From Odontesthes bonariensis (Eukaryota; Chordata; Actinopteri; Atheriniformes; Atherinopsidae): a stretch of DNA of 64,000 bases. Below, piece after piece: positions 20,348 through 48,600 of the stretch. Both the position numbers and the translations under genes were made by a program. Position 1 is the stretch's first letter, and each line of letters begins with the position of its first letter. The stretch covers positions 20,066,467 through 20,130,466 of the forward strand of contig NC_134529.1 in NCBI RefSeq assembly GCF_027942865.1, given 5' to 3'. Below the pieces are notes generated by a model, which did no database searches, was not told where the DNA came from, and saw only the letters and a list, made by a program, of their open reading frames with translations.

Positions 20348-21704
20348 GTCAGTAATTGTGTTAGAAAATACTTAATGATAAGCGCCGTGTAGCATACACG
20401 ACTGCAAAATGTTTCATATAGCCAATTCTGTCTTGTTCTCCTCCAGCCAAGGCAGACAGTTCCAGCCGCTCGACGTGTCATGTTAGCTAACAAGTGCTTA
20501 GCATTTAGCTTTTACTTTACAGCATTGCTTTTTCACCCTTTCATTGGAAACGTCATTTTTTAACAAAAATACTAGCTCGTGATAGCATTTAGAGTTATGT
20601 AACGAGTGGGGTCATTTTTGTAAAAAAAAAATGTATTTAATCGCTTTTTAAATGTTTTGTTTTGCTTATCGTCTCGTCACAATGTCGCTTTTGAATAGAA
20701 GAAACGGCAGTTGTTATTGTCAAGCGACAGTATGTGTTCACATGCACTGGTCGCAGGGGAATTCATGTGCCTAACCTTTCGAATTTGATTGAAAATGCCA
20801 AATAACTGCGCAGTATCTTCACATTGTAACGGCATCGTCCATTTTTGTGACGCAGCCGATGACGTTAACTGACGTTTTTAGCCATTTCACGTTGCACAGA
20901 CTGTTAATAGGCACAGGTATGCTGACCGTACTATTACTTAAGTGCACACTTATATAAACGTGACTGCTTGTCGACCTTGACAGTTTTCACATCATGTGTC
21001 CCTGTGTGTTCTGGCAGGTCAAACAATGAAAGATTGAAAATAGATGTTTTAAGCAGTGATACAGGAAGAGGTTTGCAGTATTCAACATGGCCAAGATATT
21101 TTTGCAGAACAATGCAAAAGCAGAATGGCCAAGCAGAATGTCACTGCTTGGCCAGCCAGCAAAGAGGGGGGTGGGGTGAGGAAGGGTGGGGAGGGGGTCT
21201 GAATGGAGTCCTGTGGAGAAGTTCTGGAGAACTTGTGGACATCTCTCAAATGTGAGATTTATGGGGAAAGAAGACAGTTGACCGCTTTGAGCGGAACTTA
21301 GAAGGCCATTGTTGCCGTTCCAGAGAAAATTGATAATTAGCAGATGACTTTGCTGATGAACGGGTGAAAAGGTTGTGTTACTCTCCTGGTTACTGAATAC
21401 ATGCAGGACGAAAATAAAAAAAGATAATTGAGTGACTTGGGAAGGATTGAATTGGGAAATAAATTGCGCTAAATTGAGAATTTAATTATTCTCATAGAAG
21501 CGCTTTTGTTAATTTCATCCGTCTGTTTTCAAACATACAATTTGAGACTATTGTGCAAAATGACTGTAAGCTCAAGCCATTGTCCTCAGATGACTGTGTA
21601 ATACTTGTGTCGTGACTACAACAAAACTGCCCTCTAACATGCGGACTGCCTCGTGTCTGTTCCTGCAGGTTTTCCATGTGTGTCTGATAGAGCCACCAGT
21701 GAGC

Positions 21705-35588
<13,884 letters not shown>

Positions 35589-35604
35589 AAAACAGACGCC
35601 CTCG

Positions 35605-35638
35605 GAGGAAGAAGAAGAAGAAGAAGAAGAAGAAGAAG
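35605..35638 (+). repeat. (GAA)n repeat in the mmut 3' UTR
   Basis: About 11 GAA/AGA units begin some 17 bases after the mmut stop codon, inside the predicted 3' UTR. Confidence 0.9.
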
Positions 35639-36199
35639 CCGGTTATTCGTGTCACTTACGGGACCCAACGCGTCTGTACAGAATCCGTTTGACCAGCCGC
35701 ATGAAGATGTAAAGAACAGAAATGTCAGTCCTCACTGTGAGGTCACTGTCAGAGCATCAGTTGTATTAATTACATCGTTTGTGTTTCTCACTCGATCTAA
35801 AGATGTAACGACACACCTAACCTCATCGACAGGAACATAATCTCCCAACACCCCCGTGTGAGCATGGATTAAATTCATTGCAGGGTGGGTATGTTTACTA
35901 ATATCGTTTAAAGGTTTCAGAAGTGTCCGAACGTGAGATAAATAAGACATATATTTGTGATAGAAATACCAACAGTGATGCTCTGCATTCGTTAAGATCA
36001 GGACCATCACCTTACAGGAGTTTGGCTTCGGGTTGACGTTGTTGTTTTTTTTGGTGTCTAAGGTAGAACATTGGACTGTAAACCTACGCTGAATGTCATT
36101 TCTGAGTGTCCGTGTGCTGTTTTCTAGATGAGTGTGATTAATGCCAGTGTAGTGGAGATGGGGAAGATCTCAGATCTATGAACATAAATGAAAAAAATC

Positions 36200-36205
36200 A
36201 ATAAA
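36200..36205 (+). terminator. Likely poly(A) signal of mmut
   Basis: AATAAA (within AATAAATAAG) stands about 610 bases after the mmut stop. A second AATAAA at 36428-36433 is followed by GTGTGT and may be an alternative distal site. Confidence 0.5.
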
Positions 36206-36599
36206 TAAGCGCTTATGAACTATTATTCCTGCTTTTTACTCGCATGGATCATGTCTTTCTGAACGAGGCCTTTTTTCCTTTACTGTCCTGCTTCCCTGCA
36301 ACCGTTTGATATGAATGACCTGTGTTCAAGGGCAAAGCAGTTGAACACTGATTGTCATTTTTGAACAGGTGGGAAGTGGTATTTTTGTACTTGAGATTCT
36401 GAATCATGTTCAGCATTCTTTGGTCTAAATAAAGTGTGTAAACTTTCCAAATGCGAGTCGTGTACAAATGATGTGAAATCCAAAACTTTCAAAGATGACA
36501 TTTTGTTTCAATGTTTCAAAATGTTATATTTCAAAAGTATTCTAAGTAATGAGAAATGGGTCAATATCACAATTATTATAACATATTATATTAATAATA

Positions 36600-37260
36600 T
36601 TTGACACCTCGCTGGATCTCACCATGGAACTCAAACTTCTGCAGAGGCCAAACATCAGATATGTTGCCAGATTGACCCAAGGATCGTTAGCGGTGATGGA
36701 ACGTTTGGTTACTATCCAGCCCCAACACGATGAAGAAAGTGCGGCAGGTCAGTGATGGAGCGCTCATGATGTTTTTCTTCCACGTTGATGGGACTTTGTG
36801 TATTTCTGCCAGCGCCATCATGCCAAACTGGGCCACAGTTTGCTCGCAGCACCAAAGCAAACAATGTTCTCTTCCCATCTTGTGCTGTTGATTTGGCTCT
36901 AATTTTGGAATGGTGTTTTTTTCTTTGAATGGGCCCTGAAATGAAACCATTTGATTCCAAAACCGGGTTGATTGAGGTGAAGCTCATGTGCTGTGCACGT
37001 GCCTGTTCTTATCTGCCATCTTGGATGGTCAATAACACGTGAAGACTTATGTGTGTACATGTAATTGAATCAAAACGCAGTGAAGGACACATCTGACTGT
37101 TCCAATGACATTCAGGGGTGACCAGAATAGTCTCATCATTTAAGCCATGTGAATGCTCAAGTGTCCCAGTCTGCATTGAAGGATTGTCCACTTGGCTGAC
37201 AAGATGACTAAGAGCAACAAAGAATCTGGCACGGGTTTGGGTTCCAGTCGTCATTATTAG
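36600..37260. other. Unassigned stretch downstream of mmut
   Basis: The segment has overlapping ORFs of 80-105 codons on the minus strand and higher GC than its flanks. No frame shows a family I recognise, and no convincing exon borders appear. It may be an old repeat or a 3' UTR of unknown origin. Confidence 0.3.
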
Positions 37261-37329
37261 CCTTTTGTTTTATATGAGGCTTTTGACCAGTGGGGCAATC
37301 GAGAATAACCAGTACGTTGATAGAGTTTT

Positions 37330-37437
37330 ATAACCCATGTCTTTAATCTGGATTTGGTCCAGAGTTAACTTTCAACAAGTACCGGGCTCTGTTGTATTTG
37401 GCGCTATATAAATAAAACTGAATTGAATTGAATTGGT
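37330..37437 (+). repeat. LINE/SINE 3' tail (GGCGCTATATAAATAAA type)
   Basis: The segment ends TTGGCGCTATATAAATAAAA, then TGAATTGAATTG repeats, a tail shared by many fish L2-like retroposons. A related tail is at 62229-62343. Only the 3' end is recognisable here. Confidence 0.6.
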
Positions 37438-38499
37438 ACCGAGCTGCGTGAAAGAAGGCGGATGACAGAAATATTATTCGGGTCTAACGGCTGGAAAGCG
37501 CTCTTGCGGAGACATTTCCACCTTGAGAATCACTGGGCTAACATTAGATATCGACTCCTCTGGTCATCAACGGTGTCTTTTGGGTCATGTGAATTTTGAG
37601 CATTTGCCATAAACAGAGCAAGCGGTCCGCAGCACCACTTATCAGCCAAAGTGCAGTGCAGTTCTGAGACCCCCTCCCCAGACAGCTTCACATCCATTCA
37701 CACTGACTCATGTGATCAAGAGGCGCTAGCAACCTCTACAAGAAGCCAGTGTCTGGGACTCCCTCGTGAAAACTGTTTTCTGGAAATTCCACCCAGGCCA
37801 TTTGCCTTTCTTTGGCACAAAGAAATAGTGTTATCAGGACGACTGTAAATCCTTACTGACATAAAGTAGGTCGACAAGATCCCATCAGAAGAATTCACAA
37901 GAGACGCATTTAAAGACTAGTGCAATACCTGGCACTGAGGTGTGAAGTTTTGGTTGGTAATCCGTTTGCTTTGAAAGGCACACACACACAAAAGCAAGTC
38001 ATAATTTACTCCTTTAAAGAATCTCTCCTTAGCTCATCTTCATGGAAACAACTCCATTTTAAGAATTTTTTTTTTTAAACTGATCCTTGACCGTTTGATG
38101 ACAGCATGTTGCAAATCTCCGGTATCTCTGTGGTGGAGAGAGCAATTTTGTTTGCAGACATTTTTTTTGGCCCGCCTCATCAGAGACAGTTGACTCAAAG
38201 AAACTTAACAAGCGGACGAAGAAGGTCGTCTCTGTGCCCAGAGCTGCTCTTGAGCTGCGACAGCTCATAAAGAGCTAATAAAGAGAACACAGCACATCCT
38301 TTTACGTCATACTGATTAAACAACAAAGTGTCTTCAGACAGAGGCTTCTTCAAGTCTGCTATAAAGATTGGTACAAGACGGAGCAGTCTTACAAAATTAC
38401 TGAATATGACAATTTTTTCACAGTATTACTATTTGTTTTTCCATCCTGAATCAGTATAGTATTATTGAATTTATTTAACTATGTAGTGTGGTGGCAAAT

Positions 38500-38757
38500 C
38501 CTGGTTGGGGCCTTTCTGTGTAGAGTTTGCATCTTTCTTCCCGTGGATCCGTGGGTTCTCTCCGGGTACTCCAGATTCCTTGGACTGTCCGAAAACATGC
38601 ACGTTAGGTTGATTGGTAACTCTAAATTGTCCCTAGGAGCGTGCATGGTTGATAGACTGGCGACCCGTCCAGGGTTTAGCCTACCCTGCCTCTTGCCCAA
38701 TGACAGCTGGGTTAGACTCCAGACTCCTGCAACTCTGTCACACATGGCACAAATGGC
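38500..38757 (+). repeat. Interspersed fish repeat, copy 1
   Basis: It contains GAGTTTGCATCTTTCTTCCC, GTGGGTTCTCTCCGGGTACT, TTGATTGGTAACTCTAAATTG and GACTGGCGACCCGTCCAGG in order (at about 38524, 38549, 38609 and 38658). This block is dispersed in many fish genomes. The same block lies inverted at 53583-53836. No coding capacity is visible and I do not know its class with certainty. Confidence 0.65.
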
Positions 38758-40139
38758 TTAAAGTTATCGATGTCTATACCCTAGATTAATATTAATATGA
38801 GAATTGCATGCATGAATAATCATTCATTGGTGATCACCTCACTTGTCTGTAGAACAATAAGCATAAACATGAAGTCAAAATTTACTGTTGCCTTTTCTTG
38901 ACAGCCATTGGATGCGTCACGATACAATGTGGTGTATTCATGGCCCCCTTGGGTTGAATCCATATGACACGCCATTAGGCTGCATTCACAATTTTTCTCT
39001 TTTAGCAACCAAATAAAAAAGAATACAGTTACTTCAGTACAACAGAATGACAGACATTATCTTTTATCCCACGCAGTCTTTCTTACCATAAGTCATGCTA
39101 GCATGCTAACAACCTAGATGACGGCAACCTTAAACACTAGCATTAGCATTTATCAGCCTGCAACAGATCCCATTCCTTTAAGTATATTTTAAGGTGAATC
39201 AGATTTAAAGATCTAAAATGATTCTGTGACACGGTCATGGGGAACCAATTGTCCATGACTTTACTGTATTCATGATGTGTTTATTCTCAGACATGACCAA
39301 TGAATTGTGTACATAAATATGCTCAAGGGTCAGAGCTCTACATTCACATATTTAAAAAAAAAATGAAGTACTCTCAACAGCAGTTACGAGATCAAAGAAA
39401 CAGAAAAAAGAACACTTTGCACAACAAAATTCAAATAAAAAATATAACAAATAAAAATGAAAATTTCACATTTATTTGGGAGACACGGGTGTCACTAATG
39501 AAAAACAGGGAATGAAAATGCCTTTAAACATGCTAATTTTTAATACTACACAATGTGAAATAGTGTTTACTTAAGCATAACAGACCATGCTTGTGCGATG
39601 ACTTGCCTACTTCAAAAGAAGTTACTTTTTTTTAGCTCTCATTCTCCAATATTAAGGGCAAAAGGGTCAACATTAACAAAAGGATTAATGGCATAATTTT
39701 AGACCCAAAGCAGGCCATCCATTACAGTATCAATCTTTAAAAACATTAAGTGTCTCCACAAACAAGGCTTTTTTTTTTTTTAAATCACCCTTTTTATCAT
39801 AGACTGTTTTTAATTGTGGTTTGTGCATCACATTGTGCCTTGGAATTTCAGAAAAGCACTGTACATCCATTCAGTGGCATTTGTGTTTTTCACAGGTTTT
39901 GTGACCCAACTCATGATTGTTTTTTTCTCTTTTTTGATTTTCTTTAAGTACCACAGCCGACAACACCACAACACTTCATATATAGTTAATTCACAAATGT
40001 TGACTTTACCTTGATTATAAGCAATAAAGACGGCATTAGTAATAACGGAAAGCATAAACACCACAGAAGGGTTCAAAGTGATCAATTTCAAGATGGGTTC
40101 TAGTGAACAAAAAGTAGGCTAATGAAAGCTTTAAGGCCA

Positions 40140-40673
40140 CTTGTACTTAGGGTTGCCACCTGTGTCTGACAAAAATCCTGGACATTTTGACCATCAAATC
40201 GACCTTTATGTTTGTAAGCAACGGTGCCTTTCGCACATCTAACCCAAGATAAAAACCGTCATTCTAAGCGACAATTGTATAGCTAAAATTAGTAAGAATG
40301 ACTATTTCTAGTTATTTGTTTATTTAATAGCAGACCTTTATTATTTTGTTATATTTTCAACAGTTTTTAGTTGTGGACACCTGGGGGCACACACACTCTC
40401 CGTCTCCACCTTACCATTTCTAATGAACCTCCACGGTGCGTGCCCCCACCACCACCACCCATGTTATGCTACGTCATTTTTGTAGAGCCAATAAGGCTGT
40501 GTATAATGGACGTAGGCACGCTTCAATTAAACTGAAATACACATTTTGCGCATCATGTACAAACATGATGCGACATTCAATGTCCAGGATTTTTATTTTT
40601 ATTTTCCTGGACAGACCATGAAAATCCTGGACAATCAGGAAAATCCTGAACAGGTGGCAACCCTACTTGTACT
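40140..40673. mobile_element. hAT-type MITE with exact 8-bp target duplication
   Basis: The inverted ends are TAGGGTTGCCACCTGT on the left (40148) and ACAGGTGGCAACCCTA on the right (ending 40665). Both sides are flanked by the same 8 bases, CTTGTACT, at 40140-40147 and 40666-40673. Eight-bp duplications and T/CAGGG ends are typical of hAT elements. The 518-bp body has CCTGGA-type subterminal repeats (ATCCTGGACA and its complement) and no transposase. Confidence 0.88.
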
Positions 40674-42113
40674 CTGTTTCATCAGAAGTTGGCTGACAGA
40701 TGTTGCCATTTCTGATGGTATCAAATGCTTAAGAACAGTTAACCACTTTCAAAATAATTGCCTTTTGAAGATATGGAGCCTAACATGGTTTACATGAAGT
40801 GCCAACGTTAGCGTGATTAGCTTGAAAGAATGTTAGCATAAGGTTGGCAAAGCTAAAGAAAGAATCAAACTTTCAAAACGTCTCCCAACACATTTTTATA
40901 AAGATATTTGTATTTGAAAGAATACTGAGCTGCCGCTGCATTCCAGAAGTGGGCTGCAACATTTAATGGCAGTGCCTCGCATATTCCTGTCAAACAAATG
41001 TATAACAAACATGCATTTCCATTTCCAAAATAACTTTCATCCTGACCATTTAATGCTCACATGTGCACCACCAGAGCTTGCCAGCTATATGAGTTTAGTT
41101 TCAATGAAGTACAGTAGCACGGCAACGCACAACCAATTCATGTTGATCGACTAAAGTTTTTTTCTGATTGTCCATCAGCATTACAGTTTTGAGCTGTAGT
41201 CTGTTGCCATATAATTGAAGTTGATGGTAAAGTTAACCCTTTCAGGCATACAAGATGTCACACTATTTTTTTTGATACAATGGGGACAGTGCCACCAAGA
41301 ATAAAAGTAAGTTTGCAGAAGTGGTTGCACTAAAGAGAGAAAACTGGTGGACTTGTGAGGTTGCTGCTCAACAAAGGTAGCCGTGAAGTGGCGCTGTGCT
41401 CATTAGATTTATAACTCACATCCCACTGCAAACCTGCCTGCCTCACTCAAACACTTACTGATGGATGGAAAAAGTAAAATAATAATTAAATAAATGGTCT
41501 TTTCTCATTGTTTCGAGGTCTCTACACATTGTAGATGTAATTATGTTCAAAATCAAACAAAAAGATTTTTGCATGATACAGTATGTACATTTTTTTGTAT
41601 GTACTGTATTTTTCTCTTTTTCTAGCCAATACCGACTTGGTGTCTCAATTTATTAAAAAAAAAGCAGTTGAAGCACGTTAACTTGTAGTGGACGAAATTT
41701 TCAGGAGACAGAAAATATTATCGGCAGCAATATGATTGAAAAAGGATAATATGAAGAACAGAGCAAAGCGCTACTAATACCAGTCATAATTTTAAGGTTA
41801 TTTTGCTTGCAGGTTGTACTTATTCACATTGTAACACATGGTTTAGTCAGAACACCGGAAGCACGGTCCATCATATCTTTACATATTGTTTCTCAACATA
41901 AACTGCTGTTGGGGGCAGGATAAGCTTGACCTTCAAGGACAGCACAACTGTCCCTGAAATAGACAGTACAAAAGAAAACACAGCCTGAGGGCAGAAAAAT
42001 TCCTTCACAACATCAAATTGAATCATTAAAGTAAACACTGCGTCTATCCATGCTTAATGTAATGTTTTTGTTACATTTCTCTGTACAAACTTTGGTTTGC
42101 AATTGTTGACTTT

Positions 42114-42119
42114 TTTATT
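42114..42119 (-). terminator. Possible poly(A) signal of the opsin gene
   Basis: TTTATT on the plus strand reads AATAAA on the opsin strand, about 490 bases beyond its stop. No stronger candidate lies nearer the stop. Confidence 0.35.
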
Positions 42120-42606
42120 CTTTTCTTTGATCATGCGTGGCTGCCACTTCTCAGACAGTTCCACATCTTGCTCTATGACAGTGCAAACGTGATAAATGAC
42201 AAACCCGAAAGCTGTTTGCTTTAGCCAGTTCATCAATAACATAGGTTTACTCAACAGAGAGTCCACTTTTTTTTGGGAGAGGGGTCTGCAATGATGTAAA
42301 GGGGTTTTGCCAACTCCAAGCTTAAATTAACTCAAATTCTATAGTTTTTGTTGGCTGAACATTCACAGCATTTCATATTGTGCAATCACTACTCTGAACC
42401 ACCCTGGCCATTCACGAGCAAGGCCATTATTACGTTATGTGTTGTTATGTTATATTACCTTACCTGTTAGAAAGCCTTCTGTTCTGACAATGGTTGCAAG
42501 ATACAAAACATTATGATATCTCAAATGTTTCCACTGTTTACATGTCACCTCAGTCTTTTTTCTGAAGTATGTTCCAATAAAACAGCCAAGTCTTTCCACC
42601 CAAAAG

Positions 42607-45600
42607 TCACTGTCTTGATTCCATGATCTCCTGCAAAGTTTCTTGTGGCGCTTCTTTGCTCTTGACGCCGGCACTAACCATGTAAATGTTGTTGTCGTTG
42701 ACGCTGTTGGACACGTGGCATGGATTAGAGCCTAGGCATAGCCATGGTAGTTGCCTTACCTCCCTTTTGAAGCTCTGGCTGAAGAAGTAGTAGATCATAG
42801 GATTGTATACTGTGGAGCTCTTTGCAAACATGCACGGCAGCAGACTGAATTCAGGTGGGATTTTGCTACTGTCATAGAAAATAGACCAGAGGCTTACTAA
42901 ACTATAGGGTGTCCAGCAGCCTATGAAACCCATGCTGATTAAGACAGCAATCTGCAATTAGAAAAGGGAACAGAGTTAGTGAATAGTCCAAATACAGCTT
43001 CTTTGAGAAGTACCCCCCTCATTTGCTAGGAAGTCTTAAACTTAAATCTAGTGCTTCCAATTACCTTCAGACGTTGCATTATTAGTTCAGATTATTAGTT
43101 CATTATTAGGTCAGAAGAAACTAAAACTGAGCTGTAACCATTACCCTGAGAACACCATCCCCACAGTGTAGCACGGCAGTGGCAGAATCATGCTGTGAGG
43201 AAGACTGTCAATGCTAAGGCCCGGGAAAAAGGCAGAATTCTAAGGAATGATAGATGGTGCTAAATATTGGCAAATTCTTGAGGAAAGTCGGATTCAGTCA
43301 AAATTACAATGACTCAAAACATACTGCAGAATCAAGACTCCAGTGGTATAAAGGACAAAATCTTAAAACCCAAGAATCTTCAGTATAGCCGATAGATTGC
43401 TTTACACCAGAAAACTATCCTGCTTTGAAGGAGCCAGAGTAGTTGTGAGACTAGAGGCTCATCCCAATAGACCTACACCCCATGGAGATTGTTGGCATTT
43501 CAACATATTTAAACAAGCAACTGGATTTTATGTATAAAGATGCGCAATAATAATGATATAATCCAACAAATCCTAGAGAATAACATCAAAATTGCACTCA
43601 AAAAAAAAGTCAAGCAAGGGGATCAAATTATTTTGAAATAAGTAATTCCACCTATACATTCTTCACAGGTGGCAGAGATTTGAAATGACTACCAGTTTGA
43701 CATGGTATTATCGCTCCAGCAAATTCAGCCCCTAAGGCAGACCGTTTGATGCCAAAATTAGTCCCCAAATCTGCATACATTTAAAATCAGCAGGAGCCTG
43801 AGTAGTTGGCTCGGCCACATGCAGTACTTTTAATCATTTGGGTGTTCTGTGCCAACGTACTGTATGACTGCTGTGTTCCCCTTCTGAATTAGATTCAAAC
43901 AGTAACATCACAGCACTTTACTCCACCACTTGTGCCACTTCCTGGTTGCAATAGCATTTCTTAGTTAGGGCTTGAAATTTAAAACTACTTAGTTTGGGTT
44001 AAAAAAGAAAAAAAGATCATGGTTTTAAAATGCAACTGTCATCCTCATGGTCACCATTTTGTTGGTTGTCTTGGATGCATGTAAACACAACATGTTACAA
44101 TGAACCTTTATCACTTCCTGCTTCAGTTTAGCCATGAATTTCACTTCATTAGAGATAGAAAACAATTATGGGTACCTTCATTTATACACTTCATATGCAG
44201 CTATTCTCACAAGAACAAGAGGTCACATATTCTTCTGATGTAAATGCACATACTTTTGGGTTCCACGAGCACACATCACAAGAGGTCGTATTTGGTAAGA
44301 CAGTCTCTGTTGGCCATTAAATGTGTCCCCAAACCCCTGTTTTACAATATTACAGCTCTATTATTAAAAGAGACTAACTTACTATTAACAGCCTCCGGTG
44401 GAGTTTGACAATATTGGGCACGTGGTTGCTGTTTCCTAATTTTCTGTAGGTGAAATAAAGCTTCAAAGCGATGCCAAAGTAGCAGCAGATGATGATGACA
44501 CTGGGCATGACCAGGTTGAAGGAGAATAAGAAGATGACAAAAGAGAAGCCCTTGTGTTTCATCTGTCCCCAGGCAAGTGAACAGGACAGGCCAAAGGGCT
44601 CCGGCCCGTACTGGCCCCAGCCCAGAATGGGAAACAGAGCCCAGATCAGAGCATACAGCCACGTCCAAATGCACAATATCTTTGCCTTCTTCCAACTGAT
44701 TTTCTCCTCTGCAGAGAGAAAAAACAAAGGTTAGTCATTGTCTTCTTCAGTGAGCTGCACATTATACGAGTGCTGTCAGTCATTCATCAACCGGCATCAT
44801 TTCAAAACATGTAATAGTTACAATTATGCACTGAACAAATTATATCCACATCATGATAAAGGCAGTGAAATTGTAAGATACCTAAACTTTTCGCGGCCCA
44901 CCCCCAACAAGGACTACGTTTACAGGTGGGAAGCTGTGGTGATAACACAGGAAAAACTTTGTACTTTCACCAAGGAGACTGGGGTTTGTGTCACCACTAG
45001 TACCAATTTGCTTTTTGTATTATTATTCATGTTTGCACTTCTTCCTTCATTTTCATTCCCCAATCACCCCCCCCCCCCCCCCCCCCCACCCCCATTTTCT
45101 TCTTCTTTGTCGTCTTATGTTGAGAAAATGTGAGCATCTCAAAGTTTTGCAGCCTCATGAAAGTAATGCCTTATCTTTCTCACACAGTTCTAATTTCCAC
45201 CGATGACCCATTACAGGTTTTGATGCAAGACCGAGCTGAGGTGATGTAAGCCAACGTCTTATAAAGAAAAGCAGGGATGGAAGTCAGTAGAGATTAAATA
45301 GATATTGCTGCAGGAAATACAACATTTTATAAAGTTTGAGGAACTTGCATCTCTTTAACAAATTCCTGTGTGCTATGAATCAATGAATCCATGATTTGTT
45401 TAGACATTTTCATGGCCTAGAGGGGGACTTGTTAATGTACGATAATCACATTTTAGGTCAAAGCAGTTGACTTTGATGTTGCATTTGACATAATATAATT
45501 AATGTAGATGGCTTGAATCTGCATTTTGGAGAATAATCAAAGCTATTCATCTTCATAGCCATCTGTGTGTCTTAAAAAAAAATAAATGGAAATTTTAAAA

Positions 45601-48600
45601 TAAAACGTATATCCAAACATTTTAAAAACAAGTGAATGTTTTGGTCATGAGGCCACCATCGCCGCAACAAATCCCATCCCTCTGCAGATTTATGTGTTCG
45701 GCGATTAAAAGCAACAAAAAAAGCAAACGATCTCGTAAATGTACACATCAACTAGACGTCTGAATAAATTTTAAAACCTTATGTGCTGCATAACGAGAGC
45801 AAGTCTGTAAATATATGCAAAGTGTATTCAAACAGGCAGTAACAGTAATATGTGATGACATTCATAAATATTCCAGAAGGGCCTCACATGGAGAGAAATA
45901 GCTTATGTAGCCTGGGTGGACGAATCCAACACGCTAGAAACATCATGATAACATGGAGAGCACTGGACAAAATGTTTTTTTTTTTTTAAAAGTCCAAAAG
46001 GAGATTGAAATGAGCTTGAAATATCAACAGCTCATTGGGAACCTGTGGATGTAATATCCCAAAATGTAAAAAATAAAAATCCATTACATTCTGATCTACA
46101 GTAATACCACTCCATCACCGTGGGTTAGTAATCTCTTAGATGGGTTCATAGATTGGCACAGAATTATTTTGACCGATATTTGTTTTTTCAGATTGCTTTT
46201 TTTTCCTTCTTTTTTTTTACTGACATTTATCTGTTTTATCGATATCTCGAAGGACTAATGGACCTGTGTTTCTGCCTTTCAAACCAATTACTAAACAGCG
46301 CAGATGAGATGCAAATCGATTTGCCACATGTTATTTGCAAAGCCGTCTTGTTTTCCTCCTTGTGCCCTTTGTTGATAAGACCTCATTCACTGTGAATTTG
46401 TCCTATGCTCTCAGTGGTGTTGTCGCTGTCCAACTGGTAATTATCCCTGATTTAAATGGTCCAAGTCTCGAGTGTTTACATAAACTATGTGATCTGCTAA
46501 TTTCAAAAGTCAAGTGCTCACATTTTTTATTTCTGCTTGTACAGAGCTGCCATGGCAACAGCCTCTGAATGCAAAAGACTAGCCTGACATTTTGGCAGTG
46601 TCTTTATTTCTCTCTCCCCCTGTAATTCAGTTGCAAACATCGAACAGTGAATTTTTTGAGGTGATGACGATCGGTATGTTTTCCTTGAGGACATGACCCC
46701 TGATAAGTTAGAAAAATGCTCTGAATAATAACTTGCAAAAAGAAATCCTCTAAAGGCTGCTGTTGAAGGATGTATCATATGTGTTGTTAAGAGCTCACTG
46801 GAATGGAGAAAAAAATCAGTTATTTTCTCCATAAGTGGTGGTAGACCGTCCTGGCCCCGATGCGGTTAAAAAGGCCCAAGCCATGATACTGCCACCACCA
46901 TGCTTCACTGATGGGGATGAGGCACGTTCGCTGGAGAACTCATTTTCACCAAAAAGTCCAATTTTAGCCACACCTCCACTCTAAGAAAATTTCAAACAGC
47001 CTTATGGAAACGACCTGTACTCTTTCAATAAAAAGGGGCATCCACTCACAACTGACTGCTGTACCTCTGAGCGAGAATCCTCGGCTCTAAATGTGATTAG
47101 CCTTCCTAACAATTCTTCAAGCCGCACTGTGTAAAATATTTCATGGTCAGGCTTTGTGAACTGTGGAAGCAGTTACCTGACAACACCCTGCGTGAGAATC
47201 TTATTGGCATCTATTGCTTTGTGGATGTTTGGCATTTCAATGCTAAGAGTATTGGGCAGCTGCTAAGAGAAACTCATAGCCACTGGTTATTGAAAAATGC
47301 TTTAGGAGTGTACATAAGGCCATGACATTTGCTTTACACAGCCTTTCATAACAGTGAAGTTCCAGACCTGACAAGCTAATGAAGGTCAGATCGCTTGGCG
47401 CTATTTTCTTTCCACCTTCGTATCACTACGGGCTATGTAGACCATGCAGACCGAAGTGCAGACCGAGCAGTCCCCTGCCTCCGAGCAGTAAACACCGTAA
47501 CAGGTGCGGCTATCGGCAAGTGGCTGAACGCATTGATACGAAGGGAGAGAAAATAGCGCCAAGCGATTGTGAGGTCTGACTTTTTCCTGAACAACGATTT
47601 TGTGATGCAAATGTGTTACTCTTTTGAACGCATATTGTTTTGAGAAGCAAAACGCTTTATTTTTGTGGCCCCAGCCAACTAGCCGGACTACCTTCGTCAA
47701 CGCCAAAACAAGGCTGGAACTCGTCTCACAGTACGCAGCGGGGGGTAAGAAAATGTTCAAAAATAATATTGCTAGTATGGGATGTCATACAGCTTCATGT
47801 CAAAAGAGGCCAACTATCCCTTTAAGCCGAGCTTAACTTAATATTTGCTCGCTATTTGACTTGATGTACAAAAGCATTTCCCACAATATCAAGTCACTGC
47901 TTTGATCAAGTAACCCTGAAATGTAAGACGGGAAATAAGTAAAATAAGTTATTCAGACAGATGGGCGTAGCAGGCAGCTTTTTTAAGTACTAAAACACAA
48001 TGTTGACGTGTCCCTTTTCTAGTTAAGGATGATTTTAAATATTCACGTTGGATGGAAACATGGAAGCAGCCAACTGCCGTCTTGTCATGCAAAGCGGATT
48101 TGTCGCTTTTGCTTTTTGAAGTTTAGCCAATAAAAGTCTCGGAGAGTCCTTCAGAAATCCTTTGAACTGTTTTAGCTCATGGATCTGTAATTGTGATGCA
48201 TCAATCCAGTGGAGCAGATTTAGGTTCAAGCGCTAAAAGGGTTCATATATTTAGTGCTTGCTTTAACACTTGCCACTGTTGAGAGTCTAATAAGGTTGCC
48301 ACAACAACGTGAGACTGATGTATCACTTTGGTTCAGAGGCTGCTGCATTAAGTTTTCGCTGTGAACCCTCCCGACATTGTTAAATCTTAACATCCCAGTT
48401 GAATTTTTAACCAGCGTTTTGAAACCAAGAGTTACTTACTGGGAGAGTGCAGATTGAGGGACACTACGAAGCGCACGATGGCCAAGACAGTGAGGTTCAT
48501 GATGCTGGCAATGCCAAAGAAAAAGCCTGCGAGGCCATAGTAAATGCAGGACACATCTCCCCCGAGCCAGTGGTGGCTCCAGGCGGAGGCAACGGCCAGG

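Noticed and set aside
21612-21704. Upstream in-frame ATG for mmut at 21612
   Set aside because: A good splice acceptor ending at 21669 (TTCCTGCAG) shows that 21612 is intronic; ATG 21705 begins a typical mitochondrial presequence.
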